DNA of 64,000 bases from an uncultured Massilia sp. (GCF_913773735.1 NZ_CAJYEB010000001.1:1-64000), one strand, 5' to 3'; numbered from the stretch's first letter, positions 35,728 to 46,923 are shown. Notes: generated from the sequence alone by a model not told the origin. Numbers and translations are program-made.

Positions 35728-36671
35728 GCGCCGTCCTCGAGCAGGTCGCGGCCCGCGACGCCGTGCTGGTGACCGGCGCCGACCTGGCCGAGCAGGCGCT
35801 GGCCCTGCTGGCCGGTTACGATGTGGTCTACGCCGGCAAGACGCCGGACGAGGAGGCGCTGGTCGCGCTGGCGCGCCAGCACCAGCCGGTGGCGATCATC
35901 GCGCGCTACGGCCGCATCACCGAACGCGTGCTGGCCGCCAGCGGCAAGCTGCGCGTGGTGTCCAAGCACGGCACCGGCATCGACACCATCGACGTCGACG
36001 CGGCCAAAGCGCGCGGCATCGCGGTCAGGGCGGCGGCCGGCGCCAACGCCCCGGCCGTGGCCGAACACACCTGGGCGCTGATCCTGGCCTGCGCCAAGGC
36101 CGTGCCCCAGCTCGACCGCCGCATGCACGACGGCCACTGGGACAAGGCCACCCACAAGAGCCTGGAACTGCGCGGGCGCACGCTGGGCCTGGTCGGCCTG
36201 GGCGCGATCGGGGCGCGCGTCGCCGCGGTCGGCCAGGCGCTGGGCATGCGCGTGATCGCCCACGACCCGTTCGCGCGCGCCACCCCGGAGGGCATCGACC
36301 TGCTGCCGCTGGCCGACGTGATCGCCGGCGCCGACGTGCTCTCGCTGCACTGCCCGCTGACGAAGGACAATGCCAACATGCTGAACGCGGACACGCTGGC
36401 CACCATGCGTCCCGGCGCCATCGTGGTGAACACGGCGCGCGGCGGCCTGATCGACGAGGCGGCACTGGCCGCCGCGCTGCGCAGCGGCGCGCTGCGCGCG
36501 GCGGGCCTGGACAGCTTCCAGGTCGAGCCGTTCGCCCCCGGCCACCCGTTCACCGGCATCGCCAACGCGATCCTGTCGCCGCACATCGGCGGCGTGACGG
36601 ACGACGCCTACGTCGGCATGGGCACGGCCGCCGCGCAGAACGTGCTGGCGGTACTGGAGCAGCAAGCCTGA
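35724..36671 (+). CDS. D-2-hydroxyacid dehydrogenase (NAD-dependent)
   Basis: 315 residues. Reduces 2-keto acids or oxidises D-2-hydroxyacids with NAD(P). The Rossmann motif is LGLVGLGAIGARVAAVGQAL. The catalytic arginine lies in VVNTARGGLIDE, a glutamate in DSFQVEP, and the histidine in ILSPHIGGVT. An N-terminal substrate half (VLVTGADLAEQALALL) is normal. The start is GTG at 35724, with AAGGAGAG just before it, overlapping the aldolase stop (GTGA). The ORF-track start at 35346 is only the open frame inside the aldolase gene. It probably acts with the aldolase on the same hydroxy/oxo acid. Confidence 0.9.
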   Translation: MSAVLEQVAARDAVLVTGADLAEQALALLAGYDVVYAGKTPDEEALVALARQHQPVAIIARYGRITERVLAASGKLRVVSKHGTGIDTIDVDAAKARGIAVRAAAGANAPAVAEHTWALILACAKAVPQLDRRMHDGHWDKATHKSLELRGRTLGLVGLGAIGARVAAVGQALGMRVIAHDPFARATPEGIDLLPLADVIAGADVLSLHCPLTKDNANMLNADTLATMRPGAIVVNTARGGLIDEAALAAALRSGALRAAGLDSFQVEPFAPGHPFTGIANAILSPHIGGVTDDAYVGMGTAAAQNVLAVLEQQA

Positions 36672-36735
36672 CAACAACGACCCGGCAAAGCGCGCACCAA
36701 GACGCGCGCCAACGATTACAGTATCGGAGACGACC

Positions 36736-38070
36736 ATGAACGACATCGACAAACAAGGCCCGGAGTACCAGCAGCGCCTGGAAGCGGACACCATCCGCAA
36801 GGTGACCTGGCGCCTGATTCCCTTCCTGATGGTGTGCTACCTGCTGGCACTCATCGACCGCGGCAACATCGGCATGGCCTCGCTGCAGATGAACCACGAC
36901 CTCGGCCTCACGCCGAAGATGTTCGGTTTCGCCGGCAGCCTGTTCTTCATCGCCTATTTCATTTTCGAGGTGCCGAGCAACCTGGCGCTGCAGAAGTTCG
37001 GCGCGCGCAAGTGGATCGCCCGGATCATGATCACGTGGGGCCTGGCCTCGGCCGCCACCGCCATGGTGCAGGGCCAGAACTCGCTGTTCGTGATGCGCTT
37101 CATCCTGGGCGCGGCCGAAGCGGGCTTCTTCCCGGGCGTGCTGCTGTACCTCACCTTCTGGATCCCGTCCGCCTACCGCGCCCGCTTCGTGGCCATCTTC
37201 ATGGTCGCGGTGCCGATGGCCAGCTTCGTCGGCTCGCCCCTGTCGGCCCTGCTGCTGCAGATCGACGGCTTCCTCGGCCTGCGCGGCTGGCACTGGCTGT
37301 TCATCCTGGAAGGCCTGCCCACCGCCGTCCTCGGCGTGGTCTGCCTGTTCTTCCTGACCGACCGCCCGGAACAGGCGCACTGGCTCAGCGCCGAACAGCG
37401 CGACTGGCTGGTCAAGCGCATGGCCAGCGAGCGCCAGGAACGCAAGGCCGCCCCCCACGTCTCGATCTGGAAGCTGTTCCGCAGTAAAGAGGTGCTGGGG
37501 ATGGCCCTGGTCTGCGCCACCGCCTCGTCGGCCGGCACCGTGCTGGGCGTATGGCAGCCGCAGCTGATCAAGTCCTTCGGCCTCACCATCATGGAAACCG
37601 GCCTGGTCAATTCCGTGCCCTACGTGATCGCCGCGATCCTGATGGTGTGGTGGGGCCGCCATTCGGACCAGAAGCGCGAGCGCCGCTGGCATACCGTGAT
37701 CCCGCTGGCGCTGATCTGCGGCGGCATGCTGGGCACCTTCGGCACCGCATCGCTGGCGCCGACCATCGTCATGCTGACCTGCGTGCTGGTGGGCGCCTAT
37801 GCGTTCAAGGGACCGTTCTGGGCGCTGAGCTCGAGCTGGCTGTCGCCGGCTTCCGCGGCGGCCGGCCTGGCCGGCATCAACGCGGCGTCCAACCTGGTCG
37901 GCGGCGGCCTGATGGTCAATGCCTACGGCTGGATCAAGGCCGAGACGGGCAGCCATTCGCTGGCCCTGCTGCCGGTCGCCGTGCTGGCGCTGGCCAGCAT
38001 CACCACCCTGCTGTCGCTGTCCAGCGACGCCCGCCAGGCGGCGCGCAACGCCGCCGCCAAGGCGGTCTAA
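36736..38070 (+). CDS. MFS transporter, anion:cation symporter (ACS) family
   Basis: 444 residues with 12 membrane helices. The ACS family (hexuronate, phthalate, tartrate and 4-hydroxyphenylacetate importers) takes up organic anions with protons or sodium. Signatures: WRLIPFLMVCYLLALIDRGN, MASLQMNHDLGLTPKMFGFA and AYFIFEVPSNLALQKFGARK. In this cluster it probably imports the substrate of the aldolase/dehydrogenase pair. The gene is 64 bases after the dehydrogenase and has GGAGACGACC before the ATG. A GC-rich hairpin follows. Confidence 0.92.
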   Translation: MNDIDKQGPEYQQRLEADTIRKVTWRLIPFLMVCYLLALIDRGNIGMASLQMNHDLGLTPKMFGFAGSLFFIAYFIFEVPSNLALQKFGARKWIARIMITWGLASAATAMVQGQNSLFVMRFILGAAEAGFFPGVLLYLTFWIPSAYRARFVAIFMVAVPMASFVGSPLSALLLQIDGFLGLRGWHWLFILEGLPTAVLGVVCLFFLTDRPEQAHWLSAEQRDWLVKRMASERQERKAAPHVSIWKLFRSKEVLGMALVCATASSAGTVLGVWQPQLIKSFGLTIMETGLVNSVPYVIAAILMVWWGRHSDQKRERRWHTVIPLALICGGMLGTFGTASLAPTIVMLTCVLVGAYAFKGPFWALSSSWLSPASAAAGLAGINAASNLVGGGLMVNAYGWIKAETGSHSLALLPVAVLALASITTLLSLSSDARQAARNAAAKAV

Positions 38071-38076
38071 GCGCCG

Positions 38077-38111
38077 GGGCGGCCCCGCCCGGGGCCGCCC
38101 TCTCCCGTTTT
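38077..38111 (+). terminator. Hairpin after the ACS transporter gene
   Basis: A perfect 10-bp stem GGGCGGCCCC / GGGGCCGCCC with a 4-base loop, then TCTCCCGTTTT. It may partly terminate the catabolic operon before the porin gene. Confidence 0.6.
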
Positions 38112-38168
38112 CACCGGCGCCACGCGGCGCAAGACCGCGCACGCCGATACCACACTATAAACGAGACA

Positions 38169-39224
38169 ATGAAGACATCCTCCCTGCGGATGCTGGCGAT
38201 CGCCGCCATGCTTCCCGCCAGCGCCTGCGCGCAATCCAACGTCACGATCTACGGCGCCATCGACGCCGGCCTGCGCTACCAGACCGACGTCGACGCGGCC
38301 GGCCGCAACCAGCTGACGGCCACCTCGGGCAACTCGTATTCGAACCGGCTGGGCTTTCGCGGCGAGGAAAGCCTCGGCAACGGCCTGACGGCGCGCTTCC
38401 GCCTCGAAAGCGGCTTCAACAGCAAGACCGGCGCGCTGGACAATACCAAGAACATGCTGTTCAACCGCACCGCGTCGGCCGGCATCGGCGGCAAGTGGGG
38501 CTACATCGACCTGGGCCGCCAGTACACGATCGGCTTTCGCACCGAACTGTTCCTCGACCCGTTCGACCACCACTTCACGCCCATCGTGCCCATCTCCTCG
38601 GGCGCCGGCACGTCCCTGCCCGCGGCGGCGACGGCGGCGGGCCTGGGCGCGTCCGCCTCGACCGGCACCCGCTTCAACAACGACGTCCAGTACACGGGCA
38701 CCTTCGGCGCTCTGACGCTGCGCGCCGAACGCGCGCTGGGCGAGGATCCGGCGGATGCCGACCGGGGCTCGGCCAGCGCGGCCGGCTTCAGCTACGCCGG
38801 CACGCACCTGCTGGCGGCGGGCGCCTACACGCGCAAGGAAACCGCCGCCGGCTTCGCGAATCGCGCCTTCATCGTCGGCGGCGGCGTCAAGTGGAACGGC
38901 ATCGTCGCCAAGGCGGGCCTGTCGCGCGAGCGCCAGGACACGGCCACGCAGGGCGTGCTGCAGCATGAGCTGCGCTTCGCCGGCGTGCGCCTGCCGGTGG
39001 CGCCGGCCCTCGCGCTCACCACCGGCATCTACCGCGCCGACTACGACAGCGCGGCGGGCGGCGGCCGGCGCAAGCTGTATATCGCCAGCCTCACCTATGC
39101 ATTCTCGAAGCGCACCAACGTCTACGCCGAATTCGACGTCAACCGCTACGACGGGTTGCTGGTGCCGGCTTCGCAGCAGCACGGCCAGCGCGGCGTGTCG
39201 CTGGGCGTGATGCAGGCGTTCTGA
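38169..39224 (+). CDS. Gram-negative porin
   Basis: 351 residues. Signal peptide MLAIAAMLPASACAQ, then the standard betaproteobacterial Porin_4 opening SNVTIYGAIDAGLRYQTDVD and GNSYSNRLGFRGEESLGNGL. The chain ends with the terminal phenylalanine (LGVMQAF) used in outer-membrane insertion. It would be a trimeric 16-strand channel. Position after the importer suggests it admits the same substrate. Start at MKTSSLRM (38169); the ORF-track frame from 37551 is a shadow of the transporter gene. Confidence 0.9.
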   Translation: MKTSSLRMLAIAAMLPASACAQSNVTIYGAIDAGLRYQTDVDAAGRNQLTATSGNSYSNRLGFRGEESLGNGLTARFRLESGFNSKTGALDNTKNMLFNRTASAGIGGKWGYIDLGRQYTIGFRTELFLDPFDHHFTPIVPISSGAGTSLPAAATAAGLGASASTGTRFNNDVQYTGTFGALTLRAERALGEDPADADRGSASAAGFSYAGTHLLAAGAYTRKETAAGFANRAFIVGGGVKWNGIVAKAGLSRERQDTATQGVLQHELRFAGVRLPVAPALALTTGIYRADYDSAAGGGRRKLYIASLTYAFSKRTNVYAEFDVNRYDGLLVPASQQHGQRGVSLGVMQAF

Positions 39225-39242
39225 TCCTCCATGCGGGTGGCG

Positions 39243-39259
39243 TTTCGCATTATGGGAAA
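39243..39259. promoter_or_regulatory. Imperfect palindrome upstream of icd
   Basis: TTTCGCAT-t-ATGGGAAA, 8-base arms with one mismatch, 18 bases past the porin stop. Its shape resembles IclR- or GntR-type operators; no further support. Confidence 0.35.
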
Positions 39260-39311
39260 TCGTTGCACTATCCGATTGCCAAAGGTCGTGCAATAATATA
39301 GCCCGTCCTAT

Positions 39312-39325
39312 GTCTTATATAAGAC
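39312..39325. promoter_or_regulatory. Perfect palindrome GTCTTATATAAGAC upstream of icd
   Basis: A 14-base perfect palindrome 152 bases before the icd start and just after a CAATAATATA stretch that could be the -10. Placement over the presumed transcription start suggests a repressor site. I recall similar TCTTATATAAGA boxes ahead of central-carbon genes in Betaproteobacteria, but I cannot name the regulator. Confidence 0.55.
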
Positions 39326-39477
39326 TTAGTCGCAAGGCAACCTGGAACCGGGCGCCTTGGCGACCGCCACATCGGCGTCCGGGAGAGTATGATTTCGCGA
39401 TCCGAGCGAACCGCGACCGGACAGTCGATGTTTTTGTTGAGTAACCGAACCCTTCCCGCACATCGAGGAACAAGCGT

Positions 39478-41712
<2,235 letters not shown>

Positions 41713-41742
41713 TCACGCTCGACTGGCCCGATGGTCGTGAAC

Positions 41743-41781
41743 CCCGGTACCACGCAGGTGTGGTACCGGGTTTTTCTTTTT
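41743..41781 (+). terminator. Terminator of icd
   Basis: A 10-bp stem CCCGGTACCA / TGGTACCGGG with an 8-base loop, followed by TTTTTCTTTTT. A textbook rho-independent terminator 31 bases past the stop. Confidence 0.95.
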
Positions 41782-42045
41782 GGAGTAGAAGAAAACGCGA
41801 TGGACAGTGGTACTGCCAAAAATCTGGTGGATATCTAAGCCTCCTATTGAAAGAGGCTGATCGCTGATCCGCATGCTCCCGAAAGAAGAACGGTCACGCC
41901 ACCTGCGCAAACCAGGCGGCATGATGGGCGACCTCGATGATTAGTCTGTCGTTAGCCGACCATTTACCAGATCAGCATGTCGTATTGCTGACTTGGCAAT
42001 AGGCGATGGAGCGAGTAGTAGCGATAAGAAACTGCTAATCACCGT
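41782..42045. other. AT-rich spacer after icd, no gene seen
   Basis: A stretch of 264 bases with lower GC than its neighbours. No ORF with coding character and no RNA gene were found. It is the first part of a roughly 765-base AT-rich interval that ends at the MscS gene. Confidence 0.4.
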
Positions 42046-42222
42046 TTAAAATTGAAAACTCATATGCGCAATCGCGACGGACACCCCTGCAGCCAAGGTA
42101 ATAACAACAACCACACTAATTGCCAATACTGTACCGATCCGATACTTATGGCAGGTCTTGATCAGTTGGTTAAACTCTTTGAGGAACGCTGGAGAAAGCG
42201 ACGACTTCTCGAATGAATTCAT
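42046..42222 (-). CDS. Possible small single-pass membrane protein
   Basis: 58 residues from the ATG at 42222. A polar N-terminus (MNSFEKSSLSPAFLKEFNQL) is followed by one hydrophobic helix (GTVLAISVVVVITLAAGVSV) and a short tail. CGAGAG lies before the ATG. The ORF-track frame extends to 42435, but that upper part reads through short direct repeats and has no coding look. The base composition is foreign to the region. Function unknown; it could be a spurious ORF in horizontally acquired DNA. Confidence 0.4.
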   Translation of the reverse strand: MNSFEKSSLSPAFLKEFNQLIKTCHKYRIGTVLAISVVVVITLAAGVSVAIAHMSFQF

Positions 42223-42546
42223 ATGCAACTCTCGAATAGGAATGTATGAGTAACAGCTCCGATATTCGGTCGTCACGATGAAGCAGTGTGTTCTTGATAG
42301 ACGGAGCTGTCGCGTTACTACAAGCTCGCGTGTAACCCCGGCGGAAGGGCGTCGAAAGAAACACTCGCTTAACCCAGCGGAAGGGCATCGACGTTGCGGG
42401 AATAATTTTACATCAATTAATTCTATTGAAAACAAAAAATCTATAGAAGAATTTAAAATTTATAGAAACATTGAATCCCGTGTCAGGCACACATCTATAT
42501 TAAGATCTGCGCCACTACGCTGTGAACATGCTGAATCCGGATAGCG
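42223..42546. other. AT-rich gap with a short direct repeat
   Basis: 324 bases before the MscS gene end. Two similar 20-base blocks occur: CCCCGGCGGAAGGGCGTCGA near 42334 and ACCCAGCGGAAGGGCATCGA near 42372. A very AT-rich block (AATTTAAAATTTATAG and similar) lies near 42450. No gene, tRNA or CRISPR-like spacing was found. Composition suggests foreign or degraded DNA. Confidence 0.4.
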
Positions 42547-44256
42547 TCAGCCCGGCGTGCGTCCATCGGCGCCGGCGGCATCGCCGACGATGATCCCGGC
42601 ATCGGCGTCGTCCGGCGCGGCGGCGGGCGCCGCGTCGGCAGCCGCCATCACGATCCGCTGGCTCGGGAACGCCAGCGCGATCCCGGCGGCCTCCAGCCGC
42701 TCGTAGATTCCCAGCAGCAGCGCCTCGCGGATCACGACCTGGGTGTCGAAGTCGCGCACGTCGATGTACGCGAACACCTCGATGTTGAAGGAACGCTCGC
42801 CGATGCGTCCGAGCCGCGCGCGATGGCCCTGCGCCAGCTGCGGTTCCTGCGCCAGCACCTGCTGGACGATGGCGATGGCCTCCTTCAGCCGGGCGGACGG
42901 CGTGGCGTAATCCACCGCGATCACGGGATTGAACAGGAAGCGGTCGCGGTCGGCGAAATTCTCGATCTGGCGCGCCGACAGGTCGCCGTTGGGAATCGTG
43001 ACCACGGTGCGCTCGCCGGTACGGATGCGGGTCGAACGGATGCCGACGTCCTCCACCGTGCCGACCACGTCGCCGACCTTGATGAAGTCGCCCACCTGCA
43101 GCGGCCGGTCGGCGATCACGGTGACGCTGCCGACCAGGTTCTCCACGGTCTTTTGCGCGCCGAGCGCCAGCGCGATACCGCCGATGCCCAGCGCCGCGAT
43201 GCCGGTCGTGACGTCGATGCCGAAGGTGTCGAGGATGCCGATGCCGGAAAACACCAGCAGCAGCGCCTTGGCGGTGCGCCGCAGCAGCGTGATGACCGAC
43301 ACGATCTGGCGCCGCTGGCGCCGCTGCATGCGCGCGACGGCCAGGTCGGCGATGGCGTCGACCAGGCGCAGGCCGAACCAGACGAGCGCGACGACCGTGA
43401 CGATGCCGGTGTAGCGCAGCAGGGTCTGGCGCGCGACGATCGCCACCGGCAGCCGGTCCGCCCAGGCATAGAACACGCCGACGGCGATCAGGAGGCTGAC
43501 CGGCGGCAGCGCGGCTTCGAAGAAACGGTACAAACCGTTTTCAGCCGGGTTCGCGGCCAGCTTGCGCATGACGGCCACCAGCAGCGTCGACACGATCCAC
43601 AGGCCGCCGAAGACCACGATCCCGACGCCCAGCAGGATGCCCCAGTCCCTGAGGGGCGCCCCGGCGACGATGTACTGTTCCTGTTCCGGCTCCTGCATCG
43701 CCGGCGTGCGCCTGGCGGCCGCCGCGACCTGGGCCAGCGTGTCGCTCGAGACGCGCCATACCTGCAGGTCGCCGTCCTTGCCGCGCTCGAGCAGGATCGG
43801 CACCTTCTTGCCCTGCATGACGATGTCGCCGACGTCTTCCTGGTCGAGCGGAAGATCGTCGTCCAGCCGGCCGCCCGGCTCGTTCGACAGCGCCGCGAAC
43901 GGCTTGAACGAGCCGCCCTCGTCCAGCAGCGCATGGAAGGCACGCGCCTGGCCGATCGCGTTCAGGCGCTGGCGGCTGCTGGCCGCGGCGGGCAGGTCGA
44001 GGAACTGGACCACGCGGTCGTAGTCGAGCTCCCCCAGCGCCGCGATCAGGCCGGACACCATCGCGCGCGGCGTCTCGCGCTTGAGCGGATCGGACTGGAC
44101 GGGCGCGGCGGGCGGGGCGGCGCCCCCCAGCAGGGCGGGAGCGGCGACGCCCGCGGGCGCCGGCGCGGCCAGCAACAGCAGTAGCAACAGCGGCAGCAAC
44201 AGCGGCAGCAGGACCGGCAACGGGATCAGGAAGCGGTAGGAAAAACGCACGCGCAC
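42547..44256 (-). CDS. MscS-family mechanosensitive ion channel
   Basis: About 569 residues. After a signal-like Leu/Pro-rich start (LLPLLLPLLLLLLLAAPAPA) comes a periplasmic domain of about 170 residues, then several membrane helices. The MscS pore helix and beta domain follow: GIAALGIGGIALALGAQKTV, ENLVGSVTVIADRPLQVGDF, RSTRIRTGERTVVTIPNGDL. These channels open under membrane tension and release solutes during hypo-osmotic shock. The start is uncertain: I take the GTG at 44256, with GAAAGAG upstream; the ORF is open to an ATG at 44334. Confidence 0.9.
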   Translation of the reverse strand: MRVRFSYRFLIPLPVLLPLLLPLLLLLLLAAPAPAGVAAPALLGGAAPPAAPVQSDPLKRETPRAMVSGLIAALGELDYDRVVQFLDLPAAASSRQRLNAIGQARAFHALLDEGGSFKPFAALSNEPGGRLDDDLPLDQEDVGDIVMQGKKVPILLERGKDGDLQVWRVSSDTLAQVAAAARRTPAMQEPEQEQYIVAGAPLRDWGILLGVGIVVFGGLWIVSTLLVAVMRKLAANPAENGLYRFFEAALPPVSLLIAVGVFYAWADRLPVAIVARQTLLRYTGIVTVVALVWFGLRLVDAIADLAVARMQRRQRRQIVSVITLLRRTAKALLLVFSGIGILDTFGIDVTTGIAALGIGGIALALGAQKTVENLVGSVTVIADRPLQVGDFIKVGDVVGTVEDVGIRSTRIRTGERTVVTIPNGDLSARQIENFADRDRFLFNPVIAVDYATPSARLKEAIAIVQQVLAQEPQLAQGHRARLGRIGERSFNIEVFAYIDVRDFDTQVVIREALLLGIYERLEAAGIALAFPSQRIVMAAADAAPAAAPDDADAGIIVGDAAGADGRTPG

Positions 44257-44340
44257 ATCGACTCTTTCGGCTCTGGATACGAAAAGTCTAGCATCCGGGC
44301 GCGCCGGCGCCCGCACCGTTGACGCCGGCGGCACCCGGCG

Positions 44341-45213
44341 TCAGGAGGCGCGGCGCACTGCGTGCCGGCCCAGCGCGGCGAGGTCCAGCTCGCCGCTGCC
44401 CTGCGCCACCGCGTCCTGCAGCGTGGCCTGCAGCGTCGTGCCGAAGGCCAGCGGCAGGCCCTGGTCGCGGCCCGCCTCCACCGCCAGGCGCACGTCCTTC
44501 AGGCCCAGCGCCAGCTTGAAGCCCGCCGGGCTGTAGCGCTCCTCGGCGATCATGCCGCCATAGCCCTTGTAGACCGGCGAGCCGGCGAACAGCGTGCTGG
44601 TGACCAGGTCGATGAAGTCGGGCGCGGCGATGCCATGCGCGCCCGCCAGCGCGGCGCCTTCCCCGGTCGCCTCGACCGCGCACGCGAGCATCAGGTTGCA
44701 CGCCAGCTTGACGGCATTGGCCTGTTCCGGCGCGCTGCCGAAGCGCCAGGTCTTCTGTCCGACCAGGTCGAGCAGCGGCTGCACGCGCGCCACCAGCTCG
44801 TCGCTGCCGCCGGCCAGGACGTTCAGCTTGCCGGCCGCGGCGACGTCGACGCGGCCCAGCACCGGCGCGGCCACGTAGCCGATGCCGCGTTCGACGTGCA
44901 GCGCCGCCATCTCGCGCGCGAACGCGACCGACACGGTGGCCATGTTGACGTGGATGCTGCCGGGCGCCATGGCGTCCAGCACGCCGCCGTCGAGCAATAC
45001 GGCGCGCGTGGCGGCGTCGTCGGCGAGCATGGTGAACACGACGTCGGCGATGCCGCACTCGGCGGGCGTGGCGGCCGCCCTGGCGCCCTGGGCGACGAGC
45101 GCCCGCACGGGTTCCTGGCCGCGGTTCCAGACGTGGACGGGCTGGCCCGAACGCAGCAGGTGGGCGGCCATGTGCCGGCCCATGGCGCCCAGGCCGAGGA
45201 ATGCGATGGTCAT
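44341..45213 (-). CDS. NAD(P)-dependent beta-hydroxyacid dehydrogenase (3-hydroxyisobutyrate dehydrogenase-like)
   Basis: 290 residues, matching the family. The N-terminal Rossmann domain begins TIAFLGLGAMGRHMAAHLLR and contains VFTMLADDAATRAVLL. The substrate loop is GSIHVNMATVSVAFAREMAA, and the catalytic lysine is in QANAVKLACNLMLA. Substrates could be 3-hydroxyisobutyrate, tartronate semialdehyde or similar; context does not decide. The start at 45213 (GAAAGGAACCACC ahead) is far better than the ORF-track start at 45435. It follows the K-channel region divergently and precedes mscS on the same strand. Confidence 0.9.
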   Translation of the reverse strand: MTIAFLGLGAMGRHMAAHLLRSGQPVHVWNRGQEPVRALVAQGARAAATPAECGIADVVFTMLADDAATRAVLLDGGVLDAMAPGSIHVNMATVSVAFAREMAALHVERGIGYVAAPVLGRVDVAAAGKLNVLAGGSDELVARVQPLLDLVGQKTWRFGSAPEQANAVKLACNLMLACAVEATGEGAALAGAHGIAAPDFIDLVTSTLFAGSPVYKGYGGMIAEERYSPAGFKLALGLKDVRLAVEAGRDQGLPLAFGTTLQATLQDAVAQGSGELDLAALGRHAVRRAS

Positions 45214-45524
45214 GGTGGTTCCTTTCGGGGTTGCGCAAGAAACGTCCATTAGACCAGCGATTCCGGATGCTTGCTTGCTGACGGCGAGCCGAGAAAATCC
45301 CCGCGCGCGATGCCGGGTGCCGGGGTGGACGCATCGCCCATACGCTGCGCCCATGACCGGTCGGCCACGGCAAGCCGCCCACGCGCACGCGTATTCCGGC
45401 GGGCGGACGCCGGCGCCGCGGCACGTGCCGCGCACGCCCCTGCTCCGGCGGGCCGGCTTGCTGTATGCTTGCGGGCCGGGCGGCGCCTTCCAGCCGCCCG
45501 GCTTTTCGTCCGGAGTCCCTGGCC

Positions 45525-45971
45525 ATGCTGCTGGTCGCCCTTGCCTGCCTGATCCTGCTGGTCCTCACGACCGTCATCCACTACGAAGTGCTGCGCCTGG
45601 TCTCGGCCGGCCTGCCGCGCCTGCGCGTCGACCGGCGCGCGCGCCTCGTCTTCGTCATCTTCGGCGCCTTCGCGGCGCACGCGCTCGAGATCCTGCTGTA
45701 CGGCGCCGCCTACTACATCCTGGCCAACCGCTTCGACGTCGGCGCCATGAACACCTGGTCCAAGCTGCCCTTTTCCGGCTGCGTCTACTTCTCGGCCGAG
45801 ACCTACACCTCGCTCGGCTACGGCGACGTGGTGCCGCACGGCGACCTGCGCCTGCTGGCCGGCATGGAAGCGCTCAACGGCCTGCTGCTGATCGGGTGGA
45901 CGACCTCGTACACCTTCCTGGCCATGCAGCGCCTGTGGGACGACGGGCGCGAGCCGCCGGCCCGGCCCTGA
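45525..45971 (+). CDS. Two-helix potassium channel-like protein
   Basis: 148 residues with an Ion_trans_2-type pore. Three hydrophobic segments (LLVALACLILLVLTTVIHYE, VFVIFGAFAAHALEILLYGA, GMEALNGLLLIGWTTSYTFL) flank a pore loop with the selectivity filter YTSLGYGDVVP. No RCK/TrkA_N regulatory domain is attached, so gating is unclear. I start at MLLVAL (45525, CCGGAGTCCCTGGCC ahead) rather than 45465. It is convergent with the SGNH hydrolase; stops are separated by 4 bases. Confidence 0.87.
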   Translation: MLLVALACLILLVLTTVIHYEVLRLVSAGLPRLRVDRRARLVFVIFGAFAAHALEILLYGAAYYILANRFDVGAMNTWSKLPFSGCVYFSAETYTSLGYGDVVPHGDLRLLAGMEALNGLLLIGWTTSYTFLAMQRLWDDGREPPARP

Positions 45972-45975
45972 ATCG

Positions 45976-46818
45976 TCACCGTTCCAGGATCGCGTCGAAC
46001 GCCGCCGCCACCCGGTCCATGCCGGCCTGGGTGGGGTGGTAGGCGACCGGCTCCGGCCAGCCCGGCACCTGCGCCGGCTGGCGGCCCGTCACGTAGGCAT
46101 CCGCCGAACAGGCATCGTGCCCGGCCGCGAGCGCGGCGGCGCGCACCAGGTCGATACCGTTGCGCCGCGCGGTGTCCTCGAACACCCGCGCCAGGCGCGC
46201 CGACGTGTCGCGCATGCGGCGCGCGTCGGCGTCCGTCATGGCCAGCGCCGCGCAGGTGGCGCCGCCGGCCGGCTCCGCCGGCAGGTAGCCGACCAGCACG
46301 ATGCGCGCCGCAGGCGCGCGCCGGCGCACCTCGGCCACGACGCGGTCGAGCTTCTCCGGCAGGGCCGCCAGGCGCCGCTCGACGTCGGCCTCGCCGGTGA
46401 TCTTGCAGGCGGCCTTCCCCGCCGCGCGGCACGACAGGCCGAACAGGTTGCCGACGTATTCGATGTCGTTGCCGCCGATGAGGACCGACACCAGCCGCGT
46501 GTCGCGCGTCACCGCCTCGACCTGCGCGGGAAAGCCGTGCTGGCCCTGCTCCAGGATGTTGTCGGTGGTGGCGCCGGAACAGGCGACGTCCACCAGGTCG
46601 AAGCCGTGGCGTTGCGCGACCGTGCGCGCATAATTGCTCATCGAGCGGCCGCAGCCGCCACTGGCCTTGTCGGGGACGCCGACGCCGGGGCCGGCGGCGT
46701 AGGAACTGCCCATCGATACGTAGCGCCCACCCTGGGCCTGGGCACCGTGCGCCACGCACGCCAGCGCCAGCGCCAGCAAGGCGGCGGCGATCCCATTCAT
46801 GCTGCGGTTTCTCGTCAT
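45976..46818 (-). CDS. Exported SGNH/GDSL-family hydrolase
   Basis: 280 residues. Signal peptide NGIAAALLALALACVAHGA, then the four SGNH blocks: GSSYAAGPGV (nucleophile serine), a glycine in VACSGATTDN, IGGNDIEYVGN (asparagine), and YHPTQAGMDRV (histidine). These enzymes hydrolyse esters; this subtype (GSSxAAGPG) resembles secreted lipases/esterases of actinobacterial and Burkholderiales origin. Several cysteines suggest disulfides, as expected for an extracytoplasmic enzyme. Two adjacent possible starts exist; MNGIAAAL at 46800 would also keep the signal peptide. Confidence 0.9.
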   Translation of the reverse strand: MTRNRSMNGIAAALLALALACVAHGAQAQGGRYVSMGSSYAAGPGVGVPDKASGGCGRSMSNYARTVAQRHGFDLVDVACSGATTDNILEQGQHGFPAQVEAVTRDTRLVSVLIGGNDIEYVGNLFGLSCRAAGKAACKITGEADVERRLAALPEKLDRVVAEVRRRAPAARIVLVGYLPAEPAGGATCAALAMTDADARRMRDTSARLARVFEDTARRNGIDLVRAAALAAGHDACSADAYVTGRQPAQVPGWPEPVAYHPTQAGMDRVAAAFDAILER

Positions 46819-46923
46819 TGGTCGACTCGTTCGTTGTTCGGCGCCCCATCATAGCGCAAGGCCGGTCGCGCATCGCGGCGATGGCACCCCTCATCTTTGC
46901 GCGATCGTTGCCGATAAGGCAGC

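Noticed and set aside
42331-42392. Short repeats near 42334 and 42372 as a CRISPR remnant
   Set aside because: Only two imperfect copies, 38 bases apart, with no cas genes and no further units.
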